Shown: positions 9,548-21,826, counted from the first letter of the stretch. The stretch is DNA of 64,000 nucleotides from Blepharisma japonicum (GCA_949751835.1 CATKHK010000063.1:124001-188000); one strand, 5' to 3'. Made by a program: numbers and translations. The notes: generated from the letters alone by a model not told the origin.

Positions 9548-11041
9548 ATGGGAAGCAGTAGTCTAGTTCAATTCCTCAAAAAGCTCCGAATTATTCACTC
9601 TAAAACATCAAAAAAGCACAAGGAACTAATTCGAATTTTAGATTCCATCGATATGTGTCAATTACCTGTAAATTTAAATTAGGATTATCCTAACAAAATA
9701 GCAGTAAGCTCCAATTCTTTATCAAAATTTGCAGAGACCGCTAGCGATCTTTATGAGAATGAAACAGAAACCAGCGAAATCTTAGATGCCTTTGAAGAAA
9801 AAATACTAGAAATTGGAAAAATCAAGCGAGTCGCCAAAGGCTTAAAGCAACATTTAGATCATATGAAAGAAAGAATTAAAAGAGACAATAAAGCTATTTC
9901 AAATATCGGGAAGCGAATTTCTTCAATATTAAAAGAATATCGCGAAAGATGCCATGGAAGCTATGTTGAATTTTTAAAATCAGTCGATTTAGACCTCCGA
10001 AGAATTCTAAAGCCGCTGGTTCCTAATAAAGTGATTGATGAAAATGTGAATTTTCCTATGATAAATCCAAATTTAAGCTTAATCAATTCTTTTGAGTCCT
10101 CCAAGGTATCTAAAGCCAAAGATGAAGATATTGGTGAAGAATTAGGAGAAGATACAGAAACAGAGTCAGAAGACAAAGACAAAACAATTGAAAAACTCCA
10201 CGAGCATGTAAGTATGCTTATAAACACATTAGAATCCGTTGCAAAAGAACTTATTAATATTCTTGCAGACACAAATTCAAAATATTATGAAATTGTTAAT
10301 CCAAATATTCTGTCGCTGAACCCAAAAACTCCTCTTGCAAAACCTCTGCCTGAATATTTTACTTTTGATATGGAAGAGCCTGAAGATGTACCAAAGATTA
10401 TGCAAGTACAAAAAGATGCATTAAATAGACTGAAATCGAGGCTGAATGAGCTTATAAATAATTGCGATTTGTCAAAGGAACAGGCCAAAGTTTTTGAGGA
10501 GAAACTTAGCAAAATGGATAAAGAAGGGAAAACTGATATTCATGAAATTTTTAAAGATTCAGATGTCCCAATTAGCAAAAGGGAGGAAATCGTATTTAAA
10601 TTAATTGATTCAGGAAGAGAGGCTAGCAAAGATGTGGATATTAATGATATGCTTTCTGTTTGCTCAGTAAAAAATTTGCATAGGAAAGAATCGATTAAAA
10701 AATTTTCAAAATTAAAACTTCCTCCTTCAAATGAAAAAGTAACCAAAAGGAAAAATACCGAACTTGACCCAAGAAGAGCTTTGACTCCTACCCCTGCTGA
10801 AAATGGATTCCACACACCTCAGATAGAATCTGAGAAAAAAGAACGATTTTTCCTTCAAAGGGCTTCCAATCCGGCAGAAATTAAAGATTCTGATTTATTA
10901 AGTAATGACAGATCTGTACCAAAAATACAGAAAAATAAAGAAATTCGAGTGAGATCAACGACACCAACATTTACAAAGAAAAAGCAGCAGTTTAAAACAG
11001 GAATTTCACTGTCTCGAAAAAAAATTGCAAGCAAGCCTTAA
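9548..11041 (+). CDS. coiled-coil protein, unknown
   Basis: 492 residues from two exons (9548-9667, 9683-11041). Helical, heptad-like segments cover most of residues 1-340, including an acidic block (EELGEDTETESEDKD). The last 100 residues are basic and Ser/Thr/Pro-rich, and so probably disordered. It looks like a cytoskeletal or scaffold protein, but no family is recognised. The start at 9548 is chosen because splicing the 15-nt intron joins it in frame to the long second exon; an unspliced reading could only start at the downstream ATG 9863. Confidence 0.75.
9668..9682 (+). other. 15-nt intron in coiled-coil gene
   Basis: GTAAATTTAAATTAG, phase 0, between QLP and DYPN. Confidence 0.8.
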
Positions 11042-11142
11042 TGTAAATTTTTTAATCCCATTTTTGGTAATTCTAAGTAAATCAGAATTTTTGATAAATA
11101 ATATAATTTGGCCTGGTTTATATATTAAAGTATTTATCTATA

Positions 11143-11307
11143 TTAAAATCCAAATAAGCTTCTGATGTTCGGCTTTGGTTCTGTTGTAAATGCCAAGTAT
11201 AAAATTGTTGGTATGAACCCCCAATAAATTGCAGTTTTGGTCAAATTCCCTCCATTTTCAAGTCCTTTGCCAATATTCTTACTCAGCGTCTTCAAGCTTC
11301 GAGCCAT
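11143..11307 (-). CDS. TOM7-like mitochondrial import receptor subunit
   Basis: A 54-residue protein. A basic N-terminus with a Gly/Lys helix precedes the segment AIYWGFIPTILYLAF, and a short Pro-containing tail ends LFGF. TOM7 proteins (about 55 residues) share the core W-G-F-I-P-x-x-I-Y-L-G/A-F and a similar C-terminus. TOM7 is a small tail-anchored subunit that modulates assembly of the TOM complex in the outer mitochondrial membrane. The call rests on this core and the length. The gene is head-to-head with the FIT-family gene (52 nt between starts). Confidence 0.75.
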   Translation of the reverse strand: MARSLKTLSKNIGKGLENGGNLTKTAIYWGFIPTILYLAFTTEPKPNIRSLFGF

Positions 11308-11359
11308 ATTAATATTACCAAACTAATTTACTATGCAAATAAATAAAATTATTCTAAAC

Positions 11360-12007
11360 ATGGAGCGATCACAAGCTATCAATAAACAGCTCGGGCATCA
11401 AAAACATTCGTACATTAATACTCCTTCCTTATATGATTTTATATTACCATGATGCCTCATTTCAATTTTTGGAGCAGCATTAGGCATGCTGTTTATGTAC
11501 AAAAATGGGTTTGCTCCAAAAGAATGAATTGACAGGAATAATTTGCGCTTTTTAACGGGGCCATCATTTTATATGAATTACTGCTTAATATGATTCTGGA
11601 TATATAAAGCAGCATCCATGTTTCAGATTTTGAAGAAAGAAACTACATGGGAATCATATAGGGTTTGCGTCATCCAAGATATTTTTACAACTTTAGCATT
11701 CTGAATAACATATAATGCCTTTGAGTGAATATCTAAAAATTTGCTTACTTTTATAATGTCAGGGCATTCTTTTGTTTTAGTTATTCTAAGCAGCATGATT
11801 TTATTTGAAGCAGAAACAAATTATAGCCTAACATATAATGAATTGATGTTTTACATTGGAAAAGGCATGATTGCGTATAATTATTATATATTTTTCTGGA
11901 CCTGCTTTGCTTTTCATACATTCAGCCACACAGTTATGGGACTTGTAGTAGGAGCTACAATTATATACCTCATTTATTTTAGAATGGATAAAATTAGAAT
12001 AAAATAA
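11360..12007 (+). CDS. FIT-family (FITM) lipid-droplet/ER acyl-CoA diphosphatase-like protein
   Basis: 215 residues, with TGA read as Trp at several positions (for instance FILPWCL and LAFWITYNAFEWI). Six or so membrane helices are visible. Two conserved blocks are diagnostic: SGHSFVLVILSSMILFEAE and FAFHTFSHTVMGLVVGA. FITM1/FITM2 have S-G-H-x-F-L-L...E and F-H-T-x-x-E-K-x-x-G-x-x-x-G, whose two histidines are catalytic in acyl-CoA diphosphatase activity. The family acts in the ER membrane and supports lipid-droplet budding. It is shorter than human FIT2 (262). An unrelated PAP2-like protein is the main alternative. Confidence 0.7.
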
Positions 12008-12077
12008 AGGTTAACACTAAATATTTTGCATTAAAATTAAATATTAGCTGATTTATTTTATGTTTTACAAAATTGAA

Positions 12078-13628
12078 TTATTTAACAAACTTTGTGAGGA
12101 AAAATCTCCATCCTGTTTGTCTAAAGGCTCTAGGAAAAACCTTCATAAAGAAATATTCTAATTCCAGCGAATTTTTCACCGTTGAAAATCCCTTTCTGAT
12201 ATTAAAAGACTGCAACTGTACTAAATAATTGAAATATTTGGAATCTTTTGGAATATCCACTGATTCTGACCCCCATTCCGCTTTTAATTTTACCATATGA
12301 CTTGTCCCTATCACAGACAGCGTAAATACTTTCCCATCTTTACAAAATTCAATTTTATAAAGCGTTGCGAAATTTGTATTATCCAGCATTTCTTTTAAGT
12401 AGTCATCATTCATCAACTTTGATTGGCTTTCTTTTTCTAAATAAATAAAATCTTGATTATCCCCTTCCACCCAAAATAAAGACCTATTAAGATGCACATA
12501 GCACATATATTTAGATATTAGATAAGCGATATGTCTTGGCTTCACTTTAAATATAGTAGACTCATGGGTGATCACACTTCTTGACACTTCTAAGGCGTGA
12601 TCAATTATGCTTGGCTCTATGCGCACTTCATTCTCATTTTCTGTTATTTCTACTGAGCATTGTCCGAGCCCTTTAATTTTGCAGATAATACTATAAAATG
12701 CTGACCCATGCCTTTCATCATAAAGAATACACATAGAATTATCAATGTATTTGTAGAATAAATGAGGAAGAATTTTCTTTGTGATGATGCGAAAAATTTG
12801 TTTTTGGTTCTGATAAGTGTTAGAGATTGATAAACGAAGATTCAGTTGTAGAGCAGGCCCATTATTTGGATGAGCCGAAATTTCTAGATGCTCTAATCAT
12901 TTATCACTTCTTATGTTTATTAAGGTAGATACACTAGAAATAATAAAAATTCCTTGATAAACGATATCTAGTTTTTGGAATTGCAAACTTTTTCTTACAT
13001 AAAATTCTTCATTTTCAACAGAAGTTTCATCGATTTTGTGGTTTTCTCTTTCAAGGGAAACTATAGAACTTAACCCTTTCTTCAATTTTTCTAAAACCTT
13101 ATTATCCATAAATTGTTCTTGGGCGAGTTTTTCTTGCTCAGGCAATGAAACTGCACTAACTCTTAACCTCTCTAGCTTTACAAATAATTCATTTTCTTTA
13201 GCAAAATTATTCTCATAAGTAGCCAAATCACGAATAAGCTCACTTTTGTCACTCATTAATTTGTGAAAATCGTATAATAGAGATTTCATATGTGTTTTAA
13301 GTTGATCTGTCTTAGGAAGGCCAGGAGGCCTATGCGAAATTCTACTTGTTGACCTTGTAGAAGGCCTTATTTGTGTAAGGGGTAATAAAGGAGCATTTTC
13401 TGAGTCATTATCGTTACTTGCAGTCCTAGCTGTAGATTTTCCATTAGTTTTTGAAGATTTCGGCCTAATTCGCTTATAAATTTTTGTATAGAGCTTTACT
13501 CGCGTTTGGTTTGAATCAGTAGTTGAATAATGAGAGTAACCAAAAGAATCCCTTAGTAAAGTGCTTCCTTTTATTGGAATAGTGTTTCCATTCAAAGGAT
13601 TAGTTATTTCATTTGAATCGTCTATCAT
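12078..13628 (-). CDS. unknown protein with central coiled coil
   Basis: 516 residues; one TGA (12897-12899) is read as Trp in ...IRSDKWLEHLEISAHP. The first 115 residues are basic and Ser/Thr/Arg-rich. Residues 115-235 look helical and may form a coiled coil (DFHKLMSDKSELIRDLATYE...). The C-terminal 270 residues seem folded, with alternating beta strands (FTLSVIGTSHMVKLKAEW) and an aromatic C-terminus. There is no signal peptide or membrane segment. I recognise no family. The two halves fit together only under the TGA=Trp code. Confidence 0.75.
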
Positions 13629-13969
13629 CTTTAATGCTAATGATGAGATATAATCAATTGAATAATTTAATTCATATTTTGAGTTTAAAATTAATGAAAA
13701 TGAGCTATAACACTTTTCTTAGTAAACTTTTGCTTCAAATAGTCCCAGATAGTGTCTAATTAATTTTTCAAATTACCATAATTAGTCATAAGCATAATAT
13801 CTTTAAAAGTTGCTTGATTTAATAAAGAATTTTCAAAATATATTTAAAATAGCTGCAACATTATTCTGCTTTAGAGGGATTACAAATCATTTTTGCAATA
13901 TCACTAATTACCTATTATCATCAAATTTATTTATAGCGAATTACAGAATATTTAATTTTTTTAATCATT
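13629..13969. other. AT-rich intergenic spacer
   Basis: 341 nt upstream of the coiled-coil gene and downstream of the LRR gene stop. I see no gene, RNA or repeat in it. Confidence 0.6.
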
Positions 13970-15382
13970 TTATAACTCTAAAGAGCCATATCGATAATTG
14001 GAAGAAATTAGTTCTTGGTTTAAAGAATCAACGTATTCTTTTCTTTCAGTTTGAGAATTAGAATCTTCAGGAGCCTCTCTCGAAACCACAGAATTAGAGC
14101 AAGACGGGACATTTGATATCATTTTTTTAGGGGTGTGGTTAATAGATGAAGAATCAAGCCTTCGATTTGTACTTTCATTCGTAAAGCAATTTACAGCTGA
14201 CACTTTATAAGTCAAAGACAGTTTCCTATTAGCAATTGCTTCATTCACTTGTCTACAAAATTCATCTGGATCTTCACTGATTTTCACCCCTTCACATATA
14301 AATTCACTTAAAGAGTCATTCTGTGTTAAAGATTCACATAATTTTTCAATGGCCAGCATATCTAAATTTTCTATTTCGACTGAATGAGAAATATTTAATC
14401 TTCTCAAACTTCTTGACTCTAATAGTAAAGCCGACAATGCAAAAAGTGCTGAATTTTCATTAAAATTGTTATAAGACACATCCAAACTTGTAATAACTTC
14501 AGGCAAGCTGTCTATTAAATCACAAAAACCTATCTCAGTTATGTGATTATTTTGAAGGTCTAATGAAGATAGCGGCATTTCATTTAAAAATGTGCTGATA
14601 ATAATAGTAATTCCACTGTCCCCAAATCCAATTCCTCCTAGCGCTATGTAGTTTAGCGATCGATTTTCATGGATTTCTTTACAAAAAGCTTCAAAAACTG
14701 TTACATCACTGAGTGATTCGTTACCGCTTAAAATCAATTCTTCTATGTACCTATTGCATCCTAAACTAATCGCAAATCTCGATACTATTTCATGATCTAA
14801 AAACGCCTGTGAATTAAATCCTAAATTTAAATGCTGAATACTCCTGTTTTGTGCTAAAATATCAGAAATCGCTAATAATGCCTCTGATGATAAATTTGAA
14901 TCATAAAGGTTCAGCTTCAGAAGCGAAAAATTGTGTGAAAACAAAGCCTCCATAGCTTCTCCACTTTGCAAAATATTCCCTTGCAAAATTATTGATTTTG
15001 CTCTATTTAAAGACACTTGTGAAAACAGCTCAGAAATCGCATGTGTAGCTTTTGCGGTAAATGCAAGTCTGTTATTTCCTAAATCAAGGACTTTGAGACC
15101 AGAGTCCTTTTCTGCTGACTGAAAAGTTTTGAGGATTTTATTTAGGACTTCGAAGCTCAGCATGCAGTTTTGTAAAATTAAGGCTTTTATGCTCAATTTT
15201 TTCTTGAAATATCTTTTTAAGAGATTGCATAAGAACTCGCAGGAATTTTCGAAAATGTAATGATTTGATAAGTCTAGAACCGATTTATGCCGTCCAAAGA
15301 CTTTTTTGATGTATTCGATTGTCATGAACTCTTCTTTCAATTTAAGCTTAATTAACTCATCTTGAGCTTCTTTTAGTTCCAT
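13970..15382 (-). CDS. leucine-rich repeat protein (ribonuclease-inhibitor type)
   Basis: 470 residues in one exon. About eight LRRs span residues 30-380, with hallmarks such as LKVLDLGNNRL, LLKLNLYDSNLS, IQHLNLGFNS, IEELILSGNESL, LNYIALGGIGF, LSSLDLQNNHITE and ITSLDVSYNNFN. The 28-29 residue spacing is that of the RNase-inhibitor/NLRC3 class, common in ciliate proteins of the cilium and cortex. The C-terminal 80 residues are Ser-rich and disordered. It serves a protein-binding role; no partner is indicated. Only 21 nt separate its start from the stop of the phosphodiesterase gene. Confidence 0.85.
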   Translation of the reverse strand: MELKEAQDELIKLKLKEEFMTIEYIKKVFGRHKSVLDLSNHYIFENSCEFLCNLLKRYFKKKLSIKALILQNCMLSFEVLNKILKTFQSAEKDSGLKVLDLGNNRLAFTAKATHAISELFSQVSLNRAKSIILQGNILQSGEAMEALFSHNFSLLKLNLYDSNLSSEALLAISDILAQNRSIQHLNLGFNSQAFLDHEIVSRFAISLGCNRYIEELILSGNESLSDVTVFEAFCKEIHENRSLNYIALGGIGFGDSGITIIISTFLNEMPLSSLDLQNNHITEIGFCDLIDSLPEVITSLDVSYNNFNENSALFALSALLLESRSLRRLNISHSVEIENLDMLAIEKLCESLTQNDSLSEFICEGVKISEDPDEFCRQVNEAIANRKLSLTYKVSAVNCFTNESTNRRLDSSSINHTPKKMISNVPSCSNSVVSREAPEDSNSQTERKEYVDSLNQELISSNYRYGSLEL

Positions 15383-15403
15383 TTATGATATTTAAACAAA
15401 AAA

Positions 15404-17674
15404 TTAGTGCTTAAGCAAGTCTGTGGGCCTTTTTGCATATTTTTCAGAAACATGCATACTTCTACGCTTGTCAATGACTTCTTGGAAGCTTGGGGAATGC
15501 TCAACAACTTGAAAAGAATTGGTAGCTCTTCTGGCTCGGCCTTTTTCTTCCCATATCTGCTGGTTTTCTTTAAGTTGGTTAAGGCAATTTTTATTTAAAG
15601 TATCTGACCGTAAGTGTCCGCATCATACCTCAAATAGAGGTATACAAATATTTTTTAAAAATCCAGCTTGACTTTTGGCTATATCAGCATGGTCTCTATC
15701 ACAATACATGGAAACTGGCTGTTTTCTACTTTTTTCAATATCTCCTTGGTTGAAAAACTCATCACACACTAATTTTGTCCATTTTTCATGCAATTCTGGC
15801 ACTTTTGCTGAGTGCCCTATATCAGCACATTTCAGTCCCATCGAGAAAATAAGGACTCTGTCATCAAAATTATCAAGATTTAAATCAGACAAAACAAGAG
15901 CTCTGGTCCTGAATCTTCCTAAAATTTCAAAATGTCTCGACATATCAGTTTCAAGGATCATTTCAATGATGGATTTTCTTGCCTTTAACCAATCTTCATT
16001 TGAAAGTTTTTCGAATAAATTACAGTCTTTTTTTCCCATTAAGCTAAATGTCTTAGAGCAGTGCATATTTTCGAGAACACTGCTATCATTATATTGTATA
16101 GCGACCTCTTCACGATTATTTACAAGGAATCTATTTGTTAAACCTGGGTGGCCTACATCGTGGCCTAATGCAGCTATAATAGAGGTGAGCATATCAAGAG
16201 GCTCAAGCGAGCTTGCATAGTTGCTTTGGGTGAAAAAATAAAGTAAAGTATGCAAGACATCTGCGGCATGGCAAGAATTATGATAAGGGTTATTTTTATA
16301 ACTTTTTTCTAGTGTCTGGAAATATGTATCAATTACAATATCAGATATTCCATACGTTGTTTTTAATTCATACTTCGCAAACAAATATTTAGCGACTATA
16401 GAAATACTTTGCCCAGTTGCTCCATGGACAAACCATATATCAAAATTCCAGAGTTTGCCTACAGAAGACAGCACACTTTCAAGCTCGTCGACTCCATATG
16501 TTTCAAATGGAAAAGCAGAGACCTTATCATTAGCATCATTAATTGTAGTCCTCCTTTCATTCGTGTGCTCAGATAGCCTTCTTGATACACCCATATCCAT
16601 GAAGTTTTCATTAATAAAAGCTCGGTCTTGATCATCAATATTTAAATTATGCTCAATCCTAACTTCAGCCCAAAATGTCCCTCTTGCAATTTTTTTTTTA
16701 ATATTTTCCAGCTGCTTCTGTGCAGATTTGAGCTGTGTTTTTACATCTTTGAATAATATTACAGAAGATGCGTATTTTATGTTCTGTTTTATTTTATCGC
16801 AGGCAGAAACTAATAGCTCAGTTTCTGTTTTAATTTCTGCTTGGTCACTGTTTTGGCTTTCTTTAAAATTAGGCCTGGAATTTTCTTCTTCTTTACTTTT
16901 TCTCCAAAATAAGTTTCTCATCCTATAGTCGGTTTGTTGGGCTTCTATAGTCTGAAATGTCAGATAAATAACTATAATTGCGAACTCAGCTGCTATGGAA
17001 TAGTCAGAAACTGGGGAATAACCTAAAGAAAGCCCTAGAAATAGAAGAGCGGAAAGTGTGCTGAGAATAAATATGTAGTAAAAACAGTCAAAAATGACTA
17101 CTCTGAACATTGAGATAAAACAGACAATTCCAATGGTGGTGGGTAATTGATTGTGAGTATATGAAGACCCTGTGAGTCCACATAAAATCCGATGGTCTCC
17201 TAATATAATATAAGCTAAAAATACAATGGCAAGTGTAAAAAACCAAATTCTATTATTGATAAGGAAATTTGAGCTTTTGCATAATGTGATGAGAATAAGA
17301 AATGCAATGAGGGTTATCACTGAAAGAGACACCAAATGAAATAATAATTCCCCGTCCGTTTGATTTCCTTCTGAATGCAAAAGCAAGGCAAATGCAGCCT
17401 GTGCTATTATATAAAGTCCTAAAAATAAGTAAAATATTAGTAAGTTATTTCTGAACTCTTGAGAAAGTTTTCTAGGATTTTCTCTGAAGCAATATAACGC
17501 TTGGAGATATTTTTTATTTAAACCTTTTTCATTAAACGAAAGAAGGTTCGGACTTAACGGGATTGCTGAGTTTTCATGCTGTCCGTGTTCAAGGATGGTA
17601 TAAATCCCTGATTTACTTTGCTTTGAAATACCTTGCTCTGCGACGTTAATTTCCAGGCTCTTCGAGTTCAACAT
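15404..17674 (-). CDS. membrane 3',5'-cyclic nucleotide phosphodiesterase
   Basis: 756 residues. The N-terminal region (about 75-265) has six hydrophobic helices. The catalytic PDEase I domain follows at about 395-700, with all metal-site signatures: HNSCHAADVLHTLLYF (near 464), HDVGHPGLTN (near 500) and CADIGHSAK (near 612). It hydrolyses cAMP and/or cGMP; substrate preference cannot be read here. A TGA at 15623-15625, read as Trp, adds 73 residues ending KRPTDLLKH, which include the helix that normally closes the domain. Polytopic PDEs of this layout occur in ciliates and other protists. The likely site is the plasma or ciliary membrane. Confidence 0.9.
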
Positions 17675-18003
17675 ATGTTTATATTATGAAAAAATTACGA
17701 TTTTTAAGATAGATTTAGATTATTTGCTTTCTTGCTTGGCTATTAAATTTTCCATCAGAATTTCCATAATCTTTCAGCCTATGGAGAAATAAATTTGATA
17801 ATAAATTTAGAAATAATGCAGCTGCATAGCTTTATAATTTATAGGTCTTGGAATTCAATACCACGAAAAGAAAGCAAAGCCAGTCAAAAATCAAAATTTT
17901 TAAATATATAGCTAGAAAGACACAACTAGAGAGAATTTGTATTTAATATAATTATGGATTTAAATTCACCTTATAATGAATCTTTTGGCATTTTATAAAC
18001 GAT
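17675..18003. other. AT-rich intergenic spacer
   Basis: 329 nt upstream of the phosphodiesterase start and downstream of the HAD-like gene stop. No gene or structured element is recognised. Confidence 0.6.
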
Positions 18004-19506
18004 TTATGCTGATAATAGGGAAACTTCAAGTAAATTTGAATAACCTGCTATTTGTTTGGTTTTTACTTCACTAATCACTTTGGTGCCACATAGCATCCCT
18101 CCAGTGACTATCAAAAAATAGCTTTTCAATAAATCTTCATTATGCCCAGCTTTATAATGTGGCCTGGTTTGATTAATTTTCCTTATTTCTTCTACAGTCG
18201 GAGGATGATATTTAAAAATCAATTCCTGGTTTAAATTACCTGTATGGACACAACTGATATTTTTAATTGTGCTCAAATCAGCAAGTGTATAAGGTGTTTC
18301 TAAAACTTGTTTAATTATATCGATAACACTATACAAGCCAATCAAAGGCTGCAAATCAATATGAGGCAAACAAATGGTTAAAGGTGTAAATGGGTGCTCT
18401 TTTGTAGGTATTGGCACGTGCGTAACATAGATTGATGGATTCATACGTCCTGAGTATTCAAGAATATTATAAGGAAAAGGCATTTCGCAAGGGCTTATCA
18501 ATAATGGACAAATTACTATAACTTTTTTGGCTTTATCTCCAGAGATTCCAAAATCGTTGAACACTTGTCCATAGTCTATATATCAATCATTATTTTTATT
18601 TACAAAGTTTTGCTTGATATCTTTTCCAGTCTCTACAAGTTTATATGCTGCTGTTATGTAAACAGCTTTTGTACACATTATAGTCAGAATATTAACAATT
18701 TCATTGAGCTTTCATTTTGAAACTAAAACAATTTGATAGCTTAATTGTAATTCTCTTAAAGAATTTGCGAAATCTGAGCGGACTTTTAAATTCATAGAGT
18801 TTTCATTTTGATAAGAAGACGTTAAAACTCCTTCGATTGAGATTATTAAAATTGCGTTGTTTTCCGTTATTTTACGTGGTTTAAATAAAATACGATGCAG
18901 ATAGCCTAACTGAGAAAAAATTTCTTTTGAGGACAATAAGTGATTTCTTTGCAGGCAACTAAACAATTTCGTTTTTTTGTTATGAAAATCATTTGATCTG
19001 CATGAAGTCTCTGGGGTCTTATATTGAAAAATCGGGTATAATAGTGAGCTGTTTGCGCTCTCCTGGGTTGGCTTAGATATATCAAGGAAATTCGTGACTG
19101 TATTCAACCTATTCAATTTCTGTACATTTTTCGCTATAGGTTTTAGCACTGTTTTTGTGTTCATTCTTCTTATTTTCATTTTGTCAATCCCTGTGCCTTG
19201 CAGCGATATTTCAGAAAATGAAGGCTGCACAGCATTCCCAACTAAATTATTTGCTTCTATTTTTTCTTTTATTACTCTTATGCGTATTTTATCTTCTAGA
19301 TTCTGCGTAAAAGAAGCGTTTACTGTTGGAAGTACGTCATAGCTTTTATGGAAAGTCCCATTCATTCAGATGCTATTAAAGATGTGTGGGTCGACTTGAG
19401 TGATTTTTCAATTTCCTCTTTTTTTTTCTTGACTCTGCTTCTTAGAGTTTTGATTGTTGAAACTGATTGAAAGGTTTTTCTGAGAGCAGCTTCGGAATTT
19501 GTTCAT
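18004..19506 (-). CDS. divergent HAD-like protein without catalytic motif
   Basis: 500 residues starting MNKFRSCSQKN, with four TGA codons read as Trp. The first 150 residues are basic and disordered. From about 220 the order of segments mimics an FCP1/NLI-type HAD domain: ILIISIEGVLTSS where DxDxT should stand, VRSDFANSLRELQLSYQIVLVSK for RPG...YEIVLFTAS, and later GDKAKKVIVICPLLIS for the L-x-K-V-I-I-V-D segment. Neither catalytic Asp is visible, so I infer a non-catalytic relative. The homology is by eye only and the protein could be unrelated. The start was chosen because the frame is closed by a stop 27 nt further upstream. Confidence 0.5.
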
Positions 19507-19675
19507 CGAAGATATCAATTTTTGTTTTTAATACTGAATAAATAATAACTTCGGGAGAATAATTTATTATTAATTCTGCATAGCAACTGGCAAATCAGCT
19601 GAAATCTCTGATTATATAATAGATATAAGCCTCTTATTAAGTTTTTATTATAAGGAACTTAATTTCTCATATTTT

Positions 19676-21826
19676 ATGATTGAAGAGCACACTTGAATTG
19701 GATACTCAGCAGTTGCAGCAAGCACTGAAGCCCATGGGACATCAATTTCTGAGCTAGCTAATTCTGATGAATGTAAGCTTAGCTCATGGGAATGCGGGAG
19801 ATTTGCTAATTTTCCTCAAGAGGTTATCATAAGACTTGATCATCGTGTACAATTGTCATATATAGTGATTGCATCAAAACCTGAAAGAAATATTCCTGAG
19901 GTAGAAATTCACGTTGGAGATGGCCTCTATGGGTCATTTGTAGACGCTGAGTACCATTTAGCTGGAAAATGTGAAAATATAACTCACCAATTAAAACAAA
20001 TTCCCATCAGAGGGATTGGTAGCTTCTTGAAATTTATTTTTACCAAAAAGCCAAGACCAACCCCAAATAACCCAAATGGCCAAATTGGATTAGGAACGAT
20101 AAAGATATGGGCAAGACCTTTAAATTATGCATCAGATATCAATGAAATAAATCCTGTCAAAACTCATAGCGACGACGTCGACAAAATACTTATGTCAATG
20201 GGTGTTCCACTAGAGCTTTTATTATGATCTAAAGAAGACCAAAATTCATATCGTTATGCACCAATTGACGAAGACTCCCGAGAAACAATTTTAGAGCTGG
20301 ATCAACGCCGCAACCAAGCTTATGAAGAAGAAGACTATGGAGCCTTAAAGCAGCTCACAAAAGATATCAAAAGGGTCTTTGACATTGGTACTCAAATTTT
20401 GCAATTAAAAAGAGAGCTAAGCGTTGCAATCGCTAAAGAAGATTTTGATGCAGCCTTAGAGCTTAGAGATAGAATACGTGAGCTCGAAAAAGATAGAGAC
20501 TCAATTGACGCTATGTATGAAACCAAACGCTATCAAAGAATGATTTTAATGGGAAAAGCATCAGATGCACATATGGCTATGGTCAATAAGCTTCTAGAAG
20601 AAGAAAGGCTAAGAGCTGAATTACTAAGACGGCAAAGAGAAGAAGAAGCTGAAAGACATAGGCTTTATTTAGAAGAATTAGAAAGAAAAAGAAGGCTTGA
20701 TGAAATGAGGATGAATAAAAAAGAAGTTCCGCCACCACCACCTGCTAAAAAACCTCAGAAAAGGGAACAAATTGTGGTAGAAGAAGAACCGTATGGATAT
20801 AATGAAGGAGATATTGATTTAGAGCCTTATTTGAGACCAAGGCTAAATGAAGCTGGAGGAAATGTGAGGGTAGCTGACATTGAAATCTTGAAAAGGGCAG
20901 ATGTAAGGAAAATTTTGAGGGTTGTAGGAGTAAGACTTTGGAGCGCGCTGTATAGTGACAATTGGAGGCATAGAGAAGCTGCAATTAGAGCGTTTTTAGA
21001 GTTTTTAGAGTCCCCATTACTTCCAAAGTATCAGCAAGACACCCGTGCGCTATTTAGAGCTGCAATTGATACTGCAATGATCGCCTCTGATGATCGCGTT
21101 ATGCCAATATATCTATACGGCCTCAAAGTTCTTATTACAGCTATGTCTTCCCCTATTGGTGACACCAAAGTGACGGCAAAAATGATAAATGATGGAATGA
21201 GGATCTTTATCCCTATTTTATTAGGGAAAGTTTCAGAGCTAAACTACCGTGCTCGTGACATTTCAATGCACACCTTAATTGAGCTATTTCGACATCCTAA
21301 CATAAAGCATGGCCCACTGATAGAATATATCATGTCAATTACGAACCCAACAGAAGGCCCAGTTGAAAAGCAGCAATGAAGAATTATTTTAGCCAGGCTT
21401 GAAATTCTATTGCACGTCATACAAGAATTAGGAGTTAAAAACGACGAGTGGAGCTGAAAAGATGTCTTCCATAAACTCTTAGTACCATTATTAGGACATG
21501 CCAATTCTGATGTGAGACAAACTAGTGTCGAAATCATTGTTGCACTGTATCAAAAAATAGGAATGGAACTAAGGCTAGAAGTTGATGCATTAGGAAGGAA
21601 CATCAAGCCACAGCTGAGCCAAATTATTTATAAGAAAATGCTGGAAATTGATCAAACTCAAGGAGAAAAACCGAACATGGATGTAATTGAAGAAACTCAT
21701 GAATGGGCTGAACAGACACCGCCTGGGACTGGAAAAGGGAAAATTAGTTGGAATAAACTCAAAGATATGATTACCAATTTGGCTGAAGAAGAAGCACAGA
21801 AGAAAAAGAAAAAAGAAGGGAATTAA
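19676..21826 (+). CDS. CEP104-like TOG-domain ciliary tip protein
   Basis: 716 residues, TGA=Trp at several sites. The order matches CEP104. First comes an N-terminal jelly-roll domain (about 1-180) that opens like a F5/8-type fold. Then a long coiled coil contains the UVR-like motif (LKRELSVAIAKEDFDAALEL), followed by a Pro patch (PPPPPAKKP). Last is a TOG/HEAT array (about 395-620: LWSALYSDNWRHREAAI, LNYRARDISMHTLIEL, VRQTSVEIIVALYQ). CEP104 binds tubulin and EB1 at ciliary tips and controls cilium length. Human CEP104 (925 residues) ends with zinc fingers; here the protein stops soon after the TOG array with a Lys-rich tail, so that module is absent. Confidence 0.75.

Noticed and set aside
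17675-18003. A tRNA-like T-arm (GGTCTTGGAATTCAATACC, about 17845)
   Set aside because: No matching acceptor, D or anticodon arms could be found around it.
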